Shown: one piece after another, positions 1-9,141 of the stretch
How positions within the stretch are numbered: the stretch's first letter is position 1
How the letters are laid out: each line of letters starts with the position of its first letter
DNA from: Lachnospiraceae bacterium
GTDB taxonomy: Bacteria > Bacillota > Clostridia > Lachnospirales > Lachnospiraceae
Assembly (NCBI GenBank): GCA_017619975.1
Contig: JAFZRH010000037.1
Span: 1-64,000, forward strand
Direction of reading: 5' to 3'
DNA length: 64,000 nucleotides
Made by a program: the position numbers and the translations under genes
Notes under the pieces: generated by a model
The model's database searches: none
What the model was told of the DNA's origin: nothing
What the model saw: only the letters and a program-made list of their open reading frames with translations

Positions 1-2
1 AA

Positions 3-44
3 CACAGGGAAGGGCCCGGCCATTCGGCCGGGCCCTTCCCTGTG
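3..44 (-). terminator. strong hairpin terminator
   Basis: A perfect 19 bp inverted repeat (arms 3-21 and 26-44, loop ATTC) lies 11 bp past the stop codon of the minus-strand carrier gene. Read on the minus strand it would end that transcript. The bases that would form the U-tract lie at or beyond the window edge, so only the stem can be confirmed. Confidence 0.8.
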
Positions 45-54
45 CGCTTGCCGC

Positions 55-1461
55 TTATTTTTTCTTCTTTTCTTTCCTTTTCGCGAAGGCGATAAAGTTC
101 AGGACGATGAACATCAGGGCCATGATGCCGATGGTCATCCAGGCCCGGCCCATGGAGCGCGGGGCGACGCCCATTAAGAGCAGCATCGGCGCGCCGAAGA
201 GGATGGACCAGCCCTGCTGGTAGACCAGGTTGTTGGCGGCGGGGGTGTCGAAGCGCGGGTCGACCTCGCGCAGCAGGATGACGCCTGTGGAGGCGGTGCC
301 GGTCAGCATGCCGTAGAGGCTTAAGAACGCTTCGTGGCGGTAGCCCGGATACACGCGCCGGCAGAAAACGTCCAGATACAGATAGGTCAGCACGGCGCCC
401 ACGAGGCAGATCGTAAGCAGCGGCACTACGAATTCCGCGTGCGTGAAGGCGGAGAGGTTGATGGCCGCGATGGAGGCAACCACCATCACGTCGAACATGA
501 AGCCCGCGATGCGGTTCTGCATGAAGGTATTGGTATAAGCCTGCTTAATGATCCCTTTTCGCTGCAGGGCGCGGAAGACGTTCTTGACCAGGATGCCGAA
601 GAGGGTGGCAAAGAGGAAGTTGAAGCCCCAGATCAGCGGCTGCAGGGTGTTGGTGCCGAAATTGCCGAGCACGCCGGTCTCGATGATGGCGTTCACGCCG
701 CGCATCACCAGATAGGCCAGCGTGTAGGTGCCGAAGACCAGTGCCAGCTGGACCGTGAATTTATCGATGGAATCCGCCATCGGGATCTCGTCCTTGCCGA
801 AGAGCTGCTCGGGTGTGATGGCTTCCTCCACGTATTCCTCGGAGGAGCGTACGATGCCCTTGCGGCGCAGGCGGTTTAAGTAGATGATGCCGCCGACCGA
901 GGAGGCGATGAAGCCCATGGCCGCGACGGTCAGACCGAAGCTGGTGCCGTCCACGAAGCCGTAAGTGTTCTCAAAATTGCGGCCCCAGTTATACGCCTGG
1001 CCGGGACCCTGGCCGTAGCCCATGGGCAGCAGCAGGCCGGAAGCGAAGAAGCTGTTCATGACATAAGAGAGCACGATCGTGATGAGGAGCGCCGCGACGC
1101 CCTGGATCAGGTAGGAGCTCACCACGCTTAAGGAGGTGCGGAAGGAATCGCCCTTATATTCCTGATTGTACTGGTCGAGATTGCGGAGGCTCATCGCGGC
1201 GAAGCCGAGGCCGAGGCCGTGATAGGTGAGCGTCTCAAGCAGGCTCCGGTCAAAGAGATGATGCCCGGTCAGCTTGTTGTAGAGGAAGCCGATAAACAGG
1301 ATCAGAAAGCCGCCCAGCACGCTCGAGGGGATCATCAGCTTCCGGATGAAGGGGAAGGCCCGGCGCAGCATGGCGGCAGCCAGCATGGCGATGAGCAGGA
1401 TGGTCAGGGTGGTGACGAAGGTCCAGATGCTTCCGTCCCAGAAATTGATACCGGTAGTCAT
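55..1461 (-). CDS. GltS-family sodium symporter (glutamate-type carrier)
   Basis: A 468-residue integral membrane protein of the ESS family, whose best known member GltS brings glutamate into the cell with Na+. About ten hydrophobic stretches are visible. Two glycine-rich pore-loop segments occupy the places expected for the inverted repeats of this family: GYGQGPGQAYNWG around residues 148-160, and GMLTGTASTG in the C-terminal half. The protein is longer than E. coli GltS (about 400 residues), through a charged central cytoplasmic stretch near 200-235 and a lysine-rich tail. The start is supported by AAGGAG about 9 bp upstream. The gene stands 63 bp downstream of the acyltransferase gene and ends in a strong terminator. 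The family call is firm; glutamate as substrate is only inferred from it. Confidence 0.8.
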   Translation of the reverse strand: MTTGINFWDGSIWTFVTTLTILLIAMLAAAMLRRAFPFIRKLMIPSSVLGGFLILFIGFLYNKLTGHHLFDRSLLETLTYHGLGLGFAAMSLRNLDQYNQEYKGDSFRTSLSVVSSYLIQGVAALLITIVLSYVMNSFFASGLLLPMGYGQGPGQAYNWGRNFENTYGFVDGTSFGLTVAAMGFIASSVGGIIYLNRLRRKGIVRSSEEYVEEAITPEQLFGKDEIPMADSIDKFTVQLALVFGTYTLAYLVMRGVNAIIETGVLGNFGTNTLQPLIWGFNFLFATLFGILVKNVFRALQRKGIIKQAYTNTFMQNRIAGFMFDVMVVASIAAINLSAFTHAEFVVPLLTICLVGAVLTYLYLDVFCRRVYPGYRHEAFLSLYGMLTGTASTGVILLREVDPRFDTPAANNLVYQQGWSILFGAPMLLLMGVAPRSMGRAWMTIGIMALMFIVLNFIAFAKRKEKKKK

Positions 1462-1524
1462 GGGGAAAAACTCCTTGCTTAGTAGGTGTGACCGAAAGGA
1501 CGGCCTTGCGGCGCGTCCGGAGGA

Positions 1525-2682
1525 TTATGCGTCTTCTTTCTGCAGGCGCTGGTACAGCAGCTGGTACTTGCGGCCGCTGTAGCCCTGCTTTTTTTCAAGC
1601 TTTTTCATCTCGTAATAGCCGCCGTCCCGGGTGAGGAAGGAGACGGTGCCGCGCAGTCTTACGTCCAGGGAGACGATGTCCGAAACGGGGATGCTGAAAT
1701 CTCCGAGCGACAGGGTCTGCGCGTCCATACGCAGCGGCCCGGCGGCCGCCTGTGTGCGGCTGTGCCCGTCGATCTTTAAGAGCTGCATGTCTCCGTCTTC
1801 GGCGGCGGGCAGCTTTTCGGCCGGCAGCTGCTTAAGGAAGGCTTTCTGCCAGGCGTCCCATTCCCGGATCGTATCCAGCTCGCTGCCTTCCGCCGTCAGC
1901 ATGCCTCGCTCGTCGTAGCAGCCTTTCAGGCCGCAGGAGCAGGAAAAGCCGCTCCCGCTGCTGCGGATCGTATCGAAGCGGCGGCAGCGCGGGCAGACGA
2001 AGAGCACGTTTTCCAGCCCTTCGGCCAGGCGTTTGCCGGGGTAGCGGTTCTTCTGCGTGCGGATGGTCTCGTAGGCGTCTTCCCCGATCCCGTCGGCGAT
2101 CAGGGCGTTGATCTCCTCCGGCTTCATCTTTTTTAAATCTTCCGGCGGGACGATATGCGTGATCTCCAGACTGACGGGGCCCTTCCGGCCGGTAAAGGCC
2201 CAGCGGGGCGCAGCGAAATAGCCGCCCCGGATGCGGCAGGTGACCAGGGGAACGCCGGCCGCGCGGACCATCTTGCCGGTGGCGGGGGCGAAGGAAGCGG
2301 TGCGGCCGTCCCAGCTGCAGTTGCCTTCTGCGAAGAGCGCCACGCTGCCGCCTTCCTTTACGCGGCGCAGGATCTCCATGACCGCGCCGGCGGCCTGACC
2401 GCCCTTCGGACGGGGGATCGGCGCGAAAAAGCTTTCCAGCAGACGGCTGACGCGGCCGAGAGAAAAAATATGCTCGGTCGCCACGAAGAACATCTGCCTC
2501 CTGGTCAGGCAGGTGATCGTCAGAAAATCATAATTGGTGACGTGGTTGCTGATCAGAAGAAAGGTTTCGGGAAGTGCCGGGAGGGCCGTCTTCTGAAGGC
2601 GGAATTTGGAGCGCAGGAACAGGCCTCCGAAGGGGCGGATGAATCCGGCGATTCGTCTGTAGAAGGAGAGGCTGTGCCGCAT
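1525..2682 (-). CDS. PlsC-type 1-acylglycerol-3-phosphate acyltransferase with C-terminal extension
   Basis: A membrane-associated lysophospholipid acyltransferase that would add the second acyl chain in phosphatidate synthesis. The N-terminal 200 residues carry the family blocks: H-x4-D at H47-D52 (NHVTNYD), and the glycerol-phosphate-binding block FAEGNCSWDG near 117-126. At 385 residues it is well above the usual 200-250. The added C-terminal half contains a four-cysteine zinc-ribbon-like segment around residues 230-255 (CPRC, later CSCG), followed by a small domain of unknown role. The gene has its own promoter in the 78 bp gap upstream, so it is likely transcribed apart from the kinase operon. 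The acyltransferase call is firm; what the zinc ribbon does is unknown to me. Confidence 0.78.
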   Translation of the reverse strand: MRHSLSFYRRIAGFIRPFGGLFLRSKFRLQKTALPALPETFLLISNHVTNYDFLTITCLTRRQMFFVATEHIFSLGRVSRLLESFFAPIPRPKGGQAAGAVMEILRRVKEGGSVALFAEGNCSWDGRTASFAPATGKMVRAAGVPLVTCRIRGGYFAAPRWAFTGRKGPVSLEITHIVPPEDLKKMKPEEINALIADGIGEDAYETIRTQKNRYPGKRLAEGLENVLFVCPRCRRFDTIRSSGSGFSCSCGLKGCYDERGMLTAEGSELDTIREWDAWQKAFLKQLPAEKLPAAEDGDMQLLKIDGHSRTQAAAGPLRMDAQTLSLGDFSIPVSDIVSLDVRLRGTVSFLTRDGGYYEMKKLEKKQGYSGRKYQLLYQRLQKEDA

Positions 2683-2721
2683 CTGTCAGAATAAGTCCTT
2701 TCTTTCCGACAATCAGGAAAT

Positions 2722-2750
2722 ATTATAGCACAATTCCGCGAAAAAAGAAG
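2722..2750 (-). promoter_or_regulatory. extended -10 promoter for the acyltransferase gene
   Basis: On the minus strand TATAAT (2722-2727) is preceded by TGC, giving an extended -10 (TGCTATAAT). The -35 region (about 2745-2750, CTTCTT) is poor, as is common with extended -10 promoters. It lies about 40 bp before the start codon at 2682. Confidence 0.6.
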
Positions 2751-2760
2751 TCCGAAATGA

Positions 2761-4173
2761 TCATTCCGTGCTTCTGGCCAGGGGAAGGCGGAAGGTAAAT
2801 TCCGTGCCGCTGCCGGGGGTGGAAACGACGTCGATGGTCTCGCCGTGGGCGGTTATAATCTCTTTGGTGATGGAGAGCCCCAGCCCGGTCCCGCGCTTAT
2901 CTTTGCCGCGGGAGGCATCTGCCTTGTAGAAACGAGTCCAGATCTTATTCAGGTCTTCCTTAGCGATGCCCTGTCCGAAATCCTTGACGGAGACGGCGGC
3001 CTTGTCGCCGAGCTCCTGCACGCGGATCCGGATCGTGCCGCCTTCGTAGGAAAACTTGATCGCGTTGTCGATCAGGTTGTGCAGCGCCTGACTGATGCGG
3101 CCGAAATCCGCCCGGACCGGGATCTGCGGGGCGCCGAAGATCAGATCGAAGCTGATGCCTTTCTTGCTGCAGACCCCTTCGAAGGTCTCGCAGACGGAGC
3201 GGATCGCGGCGACCATGTCAAAGCGGGAGAGCTCCAGACCCATTCTCGCTTCGTCCAGAGAGTTCAGGGAGAGCATGCTCTGCGTCAGGTTTGTCAGCCG
3301 CTCCGTTTCCCCGATGATGATATTCATGTATTTTTCCTGGTTTTCCGGCGGGATCACGCCGTCTACCATCGCTTCCAGATAGCCTTTGATGGAGGTCAGC
3401 GGCGAGCGGAAATCGTGCGCCACGTTGGCGATAAATTTCCGCTGGGCTTCGTCGTTTGTCTGCAGCTGTCCGGCCATATCGTTCAGGGAGCGGGCGAGGT
3501 ACCCCAGCTCGTCTTCCGAACGCACGTGGATCCGGTGTTCCAGATTCCCTTCGGCATATTCCCGCGCGCCTTCGGTGATGGCTTTCACCGGTCGCACGAC
3601 CCAGTGATGGATCAGTGCCAGGATCGAAAGGGAGAGAACAAAGATGCTGATATAGAGCAGAAAAGCCTGGCGCATGTAATCGTTGGCGCGGGCGTCGGCG
3701 ACGGCGGTGCTCTGACACAGGACCAGATAGCCGTACTGACGGAATCCGGCGCCGATCGGGGCGAAGGCGCAGATCATCTCCCGGGTGAAGCTGTTGTAAA
3801 AATCTCCGATGCGGTAATTGACCCGGCTTTCCGCCGGGTTGAACGCGCTGACAACGCGGCCGCGCAGAAGACCGGCATTGTCGTAAACGACCAGGTTTTC
3901 TTCGTTCAGGATCACGATGCGAAGATCCGTCATGGCGCAGAAGCGGGACAGCTCGTTCAGATTGAGCTGTCTGGCGGAAGCGTAGTAATCACTCTGTTCT
4001 TCGGCGATATCGACTGCCTGCTGATACAGTTCCTCTGCCGCTGTGCGCCGGGCGGAGCCGCGGAAAAGCCGCTCGCCCCAGATCGCGATCAGAAGAAAGA
4101 CGCAGAGGCCGAAAACCAGATAGGTGATCAGAAATTTGACGGAAAGACTTTTTCTCAAGTCTGCCTCCTGCAA
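2761..4173 (-). CDS. membrane sensor histidine kinase
   Basis: A 470-residue class I sensor kinase that should phosphorylate the response regulator encoded just upstream. In order: a membrane helix at about 14-34, an extracytoplasmic sensor domain to about 165, a second helix at about 169-190, a HAMP linker to about 243, a dimerisation domain with the phospho-accepting histidine H253 in NVAHDFRSPLTS, then the ATPase domain with N box HNLIDNAIKF, G1 box DFGQGI and G2 box GTGLGLSI. The architecture is that of the WalK/PhoR/ResE-like group. It starts 30 bp after the regulator stops and is the last gene of the operon beginning at 10220. The stimulus cannot be told from sequence. Confidence 0.9.
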   Translation of the reverse strand: MQEADLRKSLSVKFLITYLVFGLCVFLLIAIWGERLFRGSARRTAAEELYQQAVDIAEEQSDYYASARQLNLNELSRFCAMTDLRIVILNEENLVVYDNAGLLRGRVVSAFNPAESRVNYRIGDFYNSFTREMICAFAPIGAGFRQYGYLVLCQSTAVADARANDYMRQAFLLYISIFVLSLSILALIHHWVVRPVKAITEGAREYAEGNLEHRIHVRSEDELGYLARSLNDMAGQLQTNDEAQRKFIANVAHDFRSPLTSIKGYLEAMVDGVIPPENQEKYMNIIIGETERLTNLTQSMLSLNSLDEARMGLELSRFDMVAAIRSVCETFEGVCSKKGISFDLIFGAPQIPVRADFGRISQALHNLIDNAIKFSYEGGTIRIRVQELGDKAAVSVKDFGQGIAKEDLNKIWTRFYKADASRGKDKRGTGLGLSITKEIITAHGETIDVVSTPGSGTEFTFRLPLARSTE

Positions 4174-4203
4174 AGGACCGCCCTATGGCAGTCGGGGAAC
4201 ACG

Positions 4204-4902
4204 TCAGGGAGTGCTTGTTTCGAATTTGTAGCCGACGCCCCAGACCGTGGAAAGCTGCCACATCGGATGGACCGGGAGCTTCTGCCGAAGGCGCTTGATG
4301 TAGACGTCTACGGTGCGGTAATCGCCGACGTAGTCGTAGCCCCAGATCCTGTCTAAAATCTGTTCGCGGGTGAAGACCTGATTGGGCGAGGAGGCCAGCA
4401 GGAAGAGAATCTCGGTCTCTTTGGCGCTCATCTCCAGCGGTTTTCCTTCAAACAGGACGGTGTAGTTGGTCAGACTGATGATAAGATCCGGGAAGCTGAC
4501 TTCGCGGTCGGCGCCCTCTTTGGCACGTTCGGTCTGCTGGCTTCGCCGGAGGATCGCTTTGACCCGGGCGACCATTTCCTTGTTGTCGAAAGGCTTGATC
4601 ATATAGTCGTCCGCGCCGAGCTCCAGGCCCAGGACCTTGTCAAAAACCTCGCCTTTGGCGGAAAGCATCATGATCGGCACGCTGCTTTCCTGCCGGATCT
4701 GGCGGCAGACCTGATAGCCGTCCTTGCCCGGCAGCATGATATCCAGCAGGATCAGATCGGGTTCGAAGCTCTTCCAGAGCTCAAGTGCCTCGTTGCCGTC
4801 GCCGGCGATCTTCGTTTCATAGCATTCGCGGATCAGATACAGACTGATCAGCTCGGCAATATTGGCGTCATCGTCAACGATGAGGATCTTTTGCTTCGAC
4901 AT
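4204..4902 (-). CDS. OmpR/PhoB-family response regulator
   Basis: A 232-residue two-domain transcription regulator. The receiver domain (1-120) has the acidic pair D10-D11, the phospho-acceptor D54 in LLDIMLPGKDG and the conserved lysine in MIKPF. The C-terminal winged helix (about 135-230) carries the family's RTVDVYIKRLRQK recognition helix and the terminal hairpin ending GVGYKFE. It follows mutS2 by 12 bp and precedes its cognate kinase by 30 bp, so all three are probably co-transcribed. A strong ribosome site (AAGGAGAAAC) precedes the ATG. Confidence 0.92.
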   Translation of the reverse strand: MSKQKILIVDDDANIAELISLYLIRECYETKIAGDGNEALELWKSFEPDLILLDIMLPGKDGYQVCRQIRQESSVPIMMLSAKGEVFDKVLGLELGADDYMIKPFDNKEMVARVKAILRRSQQTERAKEGADREVSFPDLIISLTNYTVLFEGKPLEMSAKETEILFLLASSPNQVFTREQILDRIWGYDYVGDYRTVDVYIKRLRQKLPVHPMWQLSTVWGVGYKFETSTP

Positions 4903-4914
4903 GGCTGTTTCTCC

Positions 4915-7299
4915 TTATTTCTTTTTCAGCTCGGCAACGGTCACGCCGTAGCCGCCCTCATTAAAAGGCGCCTCACTGAAGGAGACGATATGTTTGTTCT
5001 TTCGCAGGAACGCGGTAACGGCGTTCTTTAACGCGCCCGTGCCGCGTCCGTGGATGATCCGGATCTTTTCCAGGTGCGCGAGATACGCGTCGTCGATATA
5101 TTTGTCCAGGGACTGGATGGCTTCGTCCGTCCGCATGCCGATCAGATTGATCTCCGGGGAGATGGTGAGGCCTTTGGCAAAGCCGGATACCGAGGTCCGG
5201 GTCCGTTTGCCGTCCAGGGTCGCGGTCTCTTCCGGGATCAGCTCCACGTCAGAGGCGTCCACTTCGCTGCGGAGGATCCCCATTTGGACCGAAAGCTTTC
5301 CCTTTGCGTCCGGCAGGGAAGCGACGGTGCCCTTTAAGCCCATCGAGTGCACGTAGACCAGGTCGCCCAGCCGCAGCTTTTTCTCCGTGACCGTGACCCG
5401 GCGCGGTTCGTCGGGCAGGTCGGATTCGTTCATTTTTTCAAGCGCCAGACGCAGGCCCGTGCGGGCATCCTCCATCTCGCGGCTGACGGTCTCGCCTTTT
5501 TTGTGCATGTCGCGGATGGCCTTGTCGGCGGCGTCCTTGGCGCTCTGCAGGATGGTCCGCGCCTCTTCCTTCGCATCGTGCAGGAGGGCGGCCTTTTTGG
5601 CTTCCAGGTCTTTCTGCAGGCGTTTCGCGCCTTTCTGAAGATCCTCCGCTTCCTGCTGCAGGCGCCGGACCTCTGCCTTGGCCTGCTCCATTTCCCTGCG
5701 CTGGCGGTCCAGATCCGCGATCACGTCCTCAAAGGCTTCTTCGTTCGTATCGATGTAGCCGCCCGCCTCGGCGATGATCTCGTCCGCCAGACCCAGCTTG
5801 CGGGAGATCGCGAAGGCGTTGCTCTTGCCGGGAATGCCGATCAGCAGCCGGTAGGTGGGACGCAGAGTCTCCACGTCGAACTCGCAGGAGGCGTTTTCGA
5901 CGCCTTCCGTGGAGAGCGCGTAGACCTTAAGTTCGCTGTAATGCGTGGTCGCCATGGTACGGATGCCGCGCGCGTGCAGGCGGCTTAAGATCGCCATGGC
6001 CAGGGCGGCGCCTTCGACCGGGTCGGTGCCGGCGCCCAGTTCATCCAGAAGGACCAGAGATTTTTCGTCGGCGGCCGCGATGATCTTCACGATATTCGTC
6101 ATGTGCGACGAGAAGGTGGACAGGCTCTGTTCGATGCTCTGCTCGTCGCCGATGTCGGCATAGATCTCCTCGAAAATGCACAGGCGGGAATTCACGCCTG
6201 CCGGGATATGCAGGCCGCTCTGGCCCATCAGGCAGAGCAGGCCGGCGGTCTTTAGGGAGACGGTCTTGCCGCCGGTGTTCGGGCCGGTCACGATCAGCAG
6301 ATCGTAGCCGCTGCCCAGCTTTAAGTCGATCGGCACCACCCTGGCGGGATCCAGCAGCGGGTGCCGCGCTTTTTTGAGATCGATGATCCGCGGCTGTTCG
6401 TCCGCAACGTCCTGCGAGTCCGGATACACCGGCTCGACGCCTTTGTAGGAGCGGGAGAGTCTCGCCCGGGCAAAGATGAAATCCAGCTCCGTGAGCAGAC
6501 GGTAGTCCGCCAGCACTTCGCCGGAATGCTCCACCACGCGGGTGGAAAGCTCCGCCAGGATCTGCTCGATCTCCTTCTGCTCCTGGATCTCCAGCTCGCG
6601 CCATTCGTTGTTCAGCTTGACCACGGAGAGCGGTTCGATAAAGACCGCCTTGCCGCTGCCGGACTGGTCGTGCACGATGCCGGAGACCTGTCCCTTGTTT
6701 TCGGTTTTGACGGGCAGGCAGTAGCGGCCGTCCCGCATGGTGATGACCGCGTCCTGCAGATAGGCGCGGTTTTTGATCAGCAGGCTGTTTAATTCGGTAT
6801 GGATCCGGTCGGAAATGGTCCTCAGCTGCCGCCTTACCTTGGCCAGGCCGGGGGAAGCGTTGTCCGCGATCTCTTCTTCGCTTAAGATATCCGCTTCCAG
6901 CAGCTGCCGGAGCGGCGTGACGGGCGCGAGGCCGTTAAAGCGTTCGGAGAGCGAGTCCGGCTCGTCGCGGGATTCTTCCCGGCCGTAGATCTTGGCCTTG
7001 GAGGCCATAGCTAAAAGCTGCTGCACCCGCAGCAGTTCGATGATGCTTAAGGAAGAGCCGGATTCGGCCCTTTTCACGGAGGCGCGGATGTCGTGGATGC
7101 CGGTAAAGCCCGGCGCGCCGTGGGCGATCAGGCGGGCTTCCGCGTCGCTGGTTTCCTTCTGCGCTTTTACGATCGCTTCCGCTTCCGTCATGGGGCGAAG
7201 CTCGCGGCAGCACTTTTTCGCGCCGTCGGAAACGGCCAGCGCCTCGAGCTGCGTCAGGATCTTATCATATTCCAGGGTTTTTAAGACTTTTTCATTCAT
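4915..7299 (-). CDS. mutS2: MutS2 (ATPase with Smr tail)
   Basis: A 794-residue MutS2. This family lacks the mismatch-binding N-terminal domains of MutS; it is linked to suppression of recombination and, in Bacillus (as RqcU), to recognition of collided ribosomes. Visible: the clamp/lever region (1-300); the ABC ATPase core with Walker A TGPNTGGKT at 338-346, Walker B in LVLLDELGAGTDP and the MutS signature ATTHYSELK; a charged coiled coil at about 520-620 rich in E, K, Q and R; a KOW-like linker (KLRLGDLVYV); and the C-terminal Smr nuclease domain with IHGRGTG. The Smr LDxHG motif is replaced by INLIGM, a variation seen in MutS2 proteins. Length is normal for the family. It sits inside an operon with an SMC-like ATPase/phosphoesterase pair. 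Confidence 0.95.
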   Translation of the reverse strand: MNEKVLKTLEYDKILTQLEALAVSDGAKKCCRELRPMTEAEAIVKAQKETSDAEARLIAHGAPGFTGIHDIRASVKRAESGSSLSIIELLRVQQLLAMASKAKIYGREESRDEPDSLSERFNGLAPVTPLRQLLEADILSEEEIADNASPGLAKVRRQLRTISDRIHTELNSLLIKNRAYLQDAVITMRDGRYCLPVKTENKGQVSGIVHDQSGSGKAVFIEPLSVVKLNNEWRELEIQEQKEIEQILAELSTRVVEHSGEVLADYRLLTELDFIFARARLSRSYKGVEPVYPDSQDVADEQPRIIDLKKARHPLLDPARVVPIDLKLGSGYDLLIVTGPNTGGKTVSLKTAGLLCLMGQSGLHIPAGVNSRLCIFEEIYADIGDEQSIEQSLSTFSSHMTNIVKIIAAADEKSLVLLDELGAGTDPVEGAALAMAILSRLHARGIRTMATTHYSELKVYALSTEGVENASCEFDVETLRPTYRLLIGIPGKSNAFAISRKLGLADEIIAEAGGYIDTNEEAFEDVIADLDRQRREMEQAKAEVRRLQQEAEDLQKGAKRLQKDLEAKKAALLHDAKEEARTILQSAKDAADKAIRDMHKKGETVSREMEDARTGLRLALEKMNESDLPDEPRRVTVTEKKLRLGDLVYVHSMGLKGTVASLPDAKGKLSVQMGILRSEVDASDVELIPEETATLDGKRTRTSVSGFAKGLTISPEINLIGMRTDEAIQSLDKYIDDAYLAHLEKIRIIHGRGTGALKNAVTAFLRKNKHIVSFSEAPFNEGGYGVTVAELKKK

Positions 7300-7305
7300 G
7301 GTTTT

Positions 7306-9141
7306 CTACAGATCGATTCTTTCGAACGGGATCCCGGCGGCCTCCATCAGCTCGCCCTCCCGGTTCTGGCAGGTAAAGAGGAAGACCTGCCCTTTATAAT
7401 TTTCATGCAGCCATTTGAGAAGCGCTTCCAGCCGTTCCTTATCATAGTAGACAAAGGCGTCGTCAAAGAAGAGCGGCATGGGCTCGTCCGGCCAGAGCAG
7501 CCGGATGATGGCCAGGCGGAAGGCAAAATACAGCTGCTGCATGGTGCCGCCCGAAAGAGCCGCGGGCGCGACCAGCTTATGGTCCTGAACCGCGCAGATC
7601 TCGAGCTTGTCGCTGATGCGCACGCCCTCGTAGCGGCCGCCCGTGATCTCGCTGAAGATCTTCGAAGCTTCTTCCGTTAACGGCGCGCCGAAATCGCTGT
7701 AGACGCCGGTGGACAGCTGAGTCAGGGTTGTCCGCGCCAGATCCAGCGCGGCCAGTTCTTCCTTCAGACGTTCGTTTTCCCGCAGAACGGGTTCCAGCTG
7801 CTCCCGCCGGTCCAGCGCCGTCCGGACGCGGGTCTCCCACTGCTCGCGGCGCACGCGGGCCGACAGCTCGCTTTCCATCCGCCGGGTCAGATGCTCCCGC
7901 TTAGCCAGCGCTTCCACCAGAGGCTCCGTTCCGGTGCGGATGTTTTCTTCCTGCTCATCGATATCGGTAAAGAGCTGACGGATGCGCTCCAGATAGTCTT
8001 TCAGTTCCCGGGCCTCTGCCAGATCGCCCCGGGCTTCATGCTCCGGAACATATTTGGCCAGCAGCCGGGTCAGCAGTTCGGTGTTGTGTTTCTGCGCGTC
8101 CAGGGCATCCTGCCGGCGCGAATAGCGGGCGGAGACCAGCATGGACAGAAACAGAATGACGCCGCCGGCCGCCGCGCCGAAATAGTGGCGCAGCTGCAGG
8201 CCGTTCAGGATCAGCCAGAAGCCCAGCAGCATGACGGGCAGCATCAGATAGGAGAGCGCCTTGACAAGCCCGGGGGCCGCCATTTTCGGCGCGTAGCTTT
8301 CTTCAAAGACCTCGAGCTGTTTGACCAGCACGTCTGCTTTTTCGCAGTCTTCTTCCAGTTCCTGCCGGTCTTCGATCTGAAGCTCGTTCAGGATCTTTTT
8401 GCGGCGGCTGATCTCCCGGATGTGCCGGTCCCGTTCCGCCGTGAGCCCGCGGGCGATCTCATCCTGCTTCTCCAGCGCGATCTTCGCGTCGCTCCAGCCG
8501 TCCGGCAGCGTGCTGAAACCGGCGCGCTCCAGCTCTCTTAAGTCGCGCTCCAGCGCGGCAGCCTCCTGACCGGCTTCCTCCCGCAGGTTTTTCTGGACTT
8601 CCCGGCGGCGGGCCTTCAGTTCGGCCAGCGCGGCCGCGACGTTCATGGATTCGTTGCCGCTGCCCTGCAGATTGATAATATGGCTGCGGAGCTCGTCGGC
8701 CATCCCGCTTTCCAGCCCCGATCCCGTCTGCTTAAAGGACAGAGTATTGTAGAACAGATAAGGCGTCAGAGAATCCGGGAGAGGCTGCTCGCTCTCTTTG
8801 ATATCCCGGGTGCTCCCGTCCTTCGTTTCGCTGATATAGCTTTTGGGCGGCGTTTTGGCCAGATCCCGCACCACATGGATGCGGCGGCCGTCCCGCTCCC
8901 AGTCGAGCGCTCCGCCGTAGATCTCCGGTTCGGTCCACGGCAGGTTGGCTTTGTAGGTGTCCCGGGCAGCGGCCCGGCCCCGGCTCCTTTCCACGCCGAA
9001 GAGAAGCGCCGCGACGGCGGTGTGCAGCGTGGTCTTTCCGCTCTCGTTCGGGCCCTGGATCAGGGTGATCCCGTCCCGAAACGTCAGATCTTTCTCTTTC
9101 AGCTTGCCGAACTGGTAAATGGAACAGCGTCGGATCTTCAT
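7306..9141 (-). CDS. SbcC/YhaN-like AAA ATPase, short form
   Basis: A 611-residue SMC-type ATPase that should pair with the phosphoesterase encoded just upstream, as SbcC does with SbcD and YhaN with YhaO. Walker A is GPNESGKTT (30-38); the ABC signature LSGGTMQQLYFAFRLA and Walker B PLFFDDAF are in the last 120 residues. Between lie two coiled-coil arms separated not by a zinc hook but by a hydrophobic stretch of two probable membrane helices (about 305-350), as in YhaN-type proteins. At 611 residues it is much shorter than SbcC (over 1000) or B. subtilis YhaN (about 960). It overlaps the upstream gene by 4 bp and ends 6 bp before mutS2. Confidence 0.82.
   Translation of the reverse strand: MKIRRCSIYQFGKLKEKDLTFRDGITLIQGPNESGKTTLHTAVAALLFGVERSRGRAAARDTYKANLPWTEPEIYGGALDWERDGRRIHVVRDLAKTPPKSYISETKDGSTRDIKESEQPLPDSLTPYLFYNTLSFKQTGSGLESGMADELRSHIINLQGSGNESMNVAAALAELKARRREVQKNLREEAGQEAAALERDLRELERAGFSTLPDGWSDAKIALEKQDEIARGLTAERDRHIREISRRKKILNELQIEDRQELEEDCEKADVLVKQLEVFEESYAPKMAAPGLVKALSYLMLPVMLLGFWLILNGLQLRHYFGAAAGGVILFLSMLVSARYSRRQDALDAQKHNTELLTRLLAKYVPEHEARGDLAEARELKDYLERIRQLFTDIDEQEENIRTGTEPLVEALAKREHLTRRMESELSARVRREQWETRVRTALDRREQLEPVLRENERLKEELAALDLARTTLTQLSTGVYSDFGAPLTEEASKIFSEITGGRYEGVRISDKLEICAVQDHKLVAPAALSGGTMQQLYFAFRLAIIRLLWPDEPMPLFFDDAFVYYDKERLEALLKWLHENYKGQVFLFTCQNREGELMEAAGIPFERIDL

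Noticed and set aside
2845..4356. 503-codon plus-strand frame
   Set aside because: It is antisense to the histidine kinase and the regulator end, both of which have full motifs.
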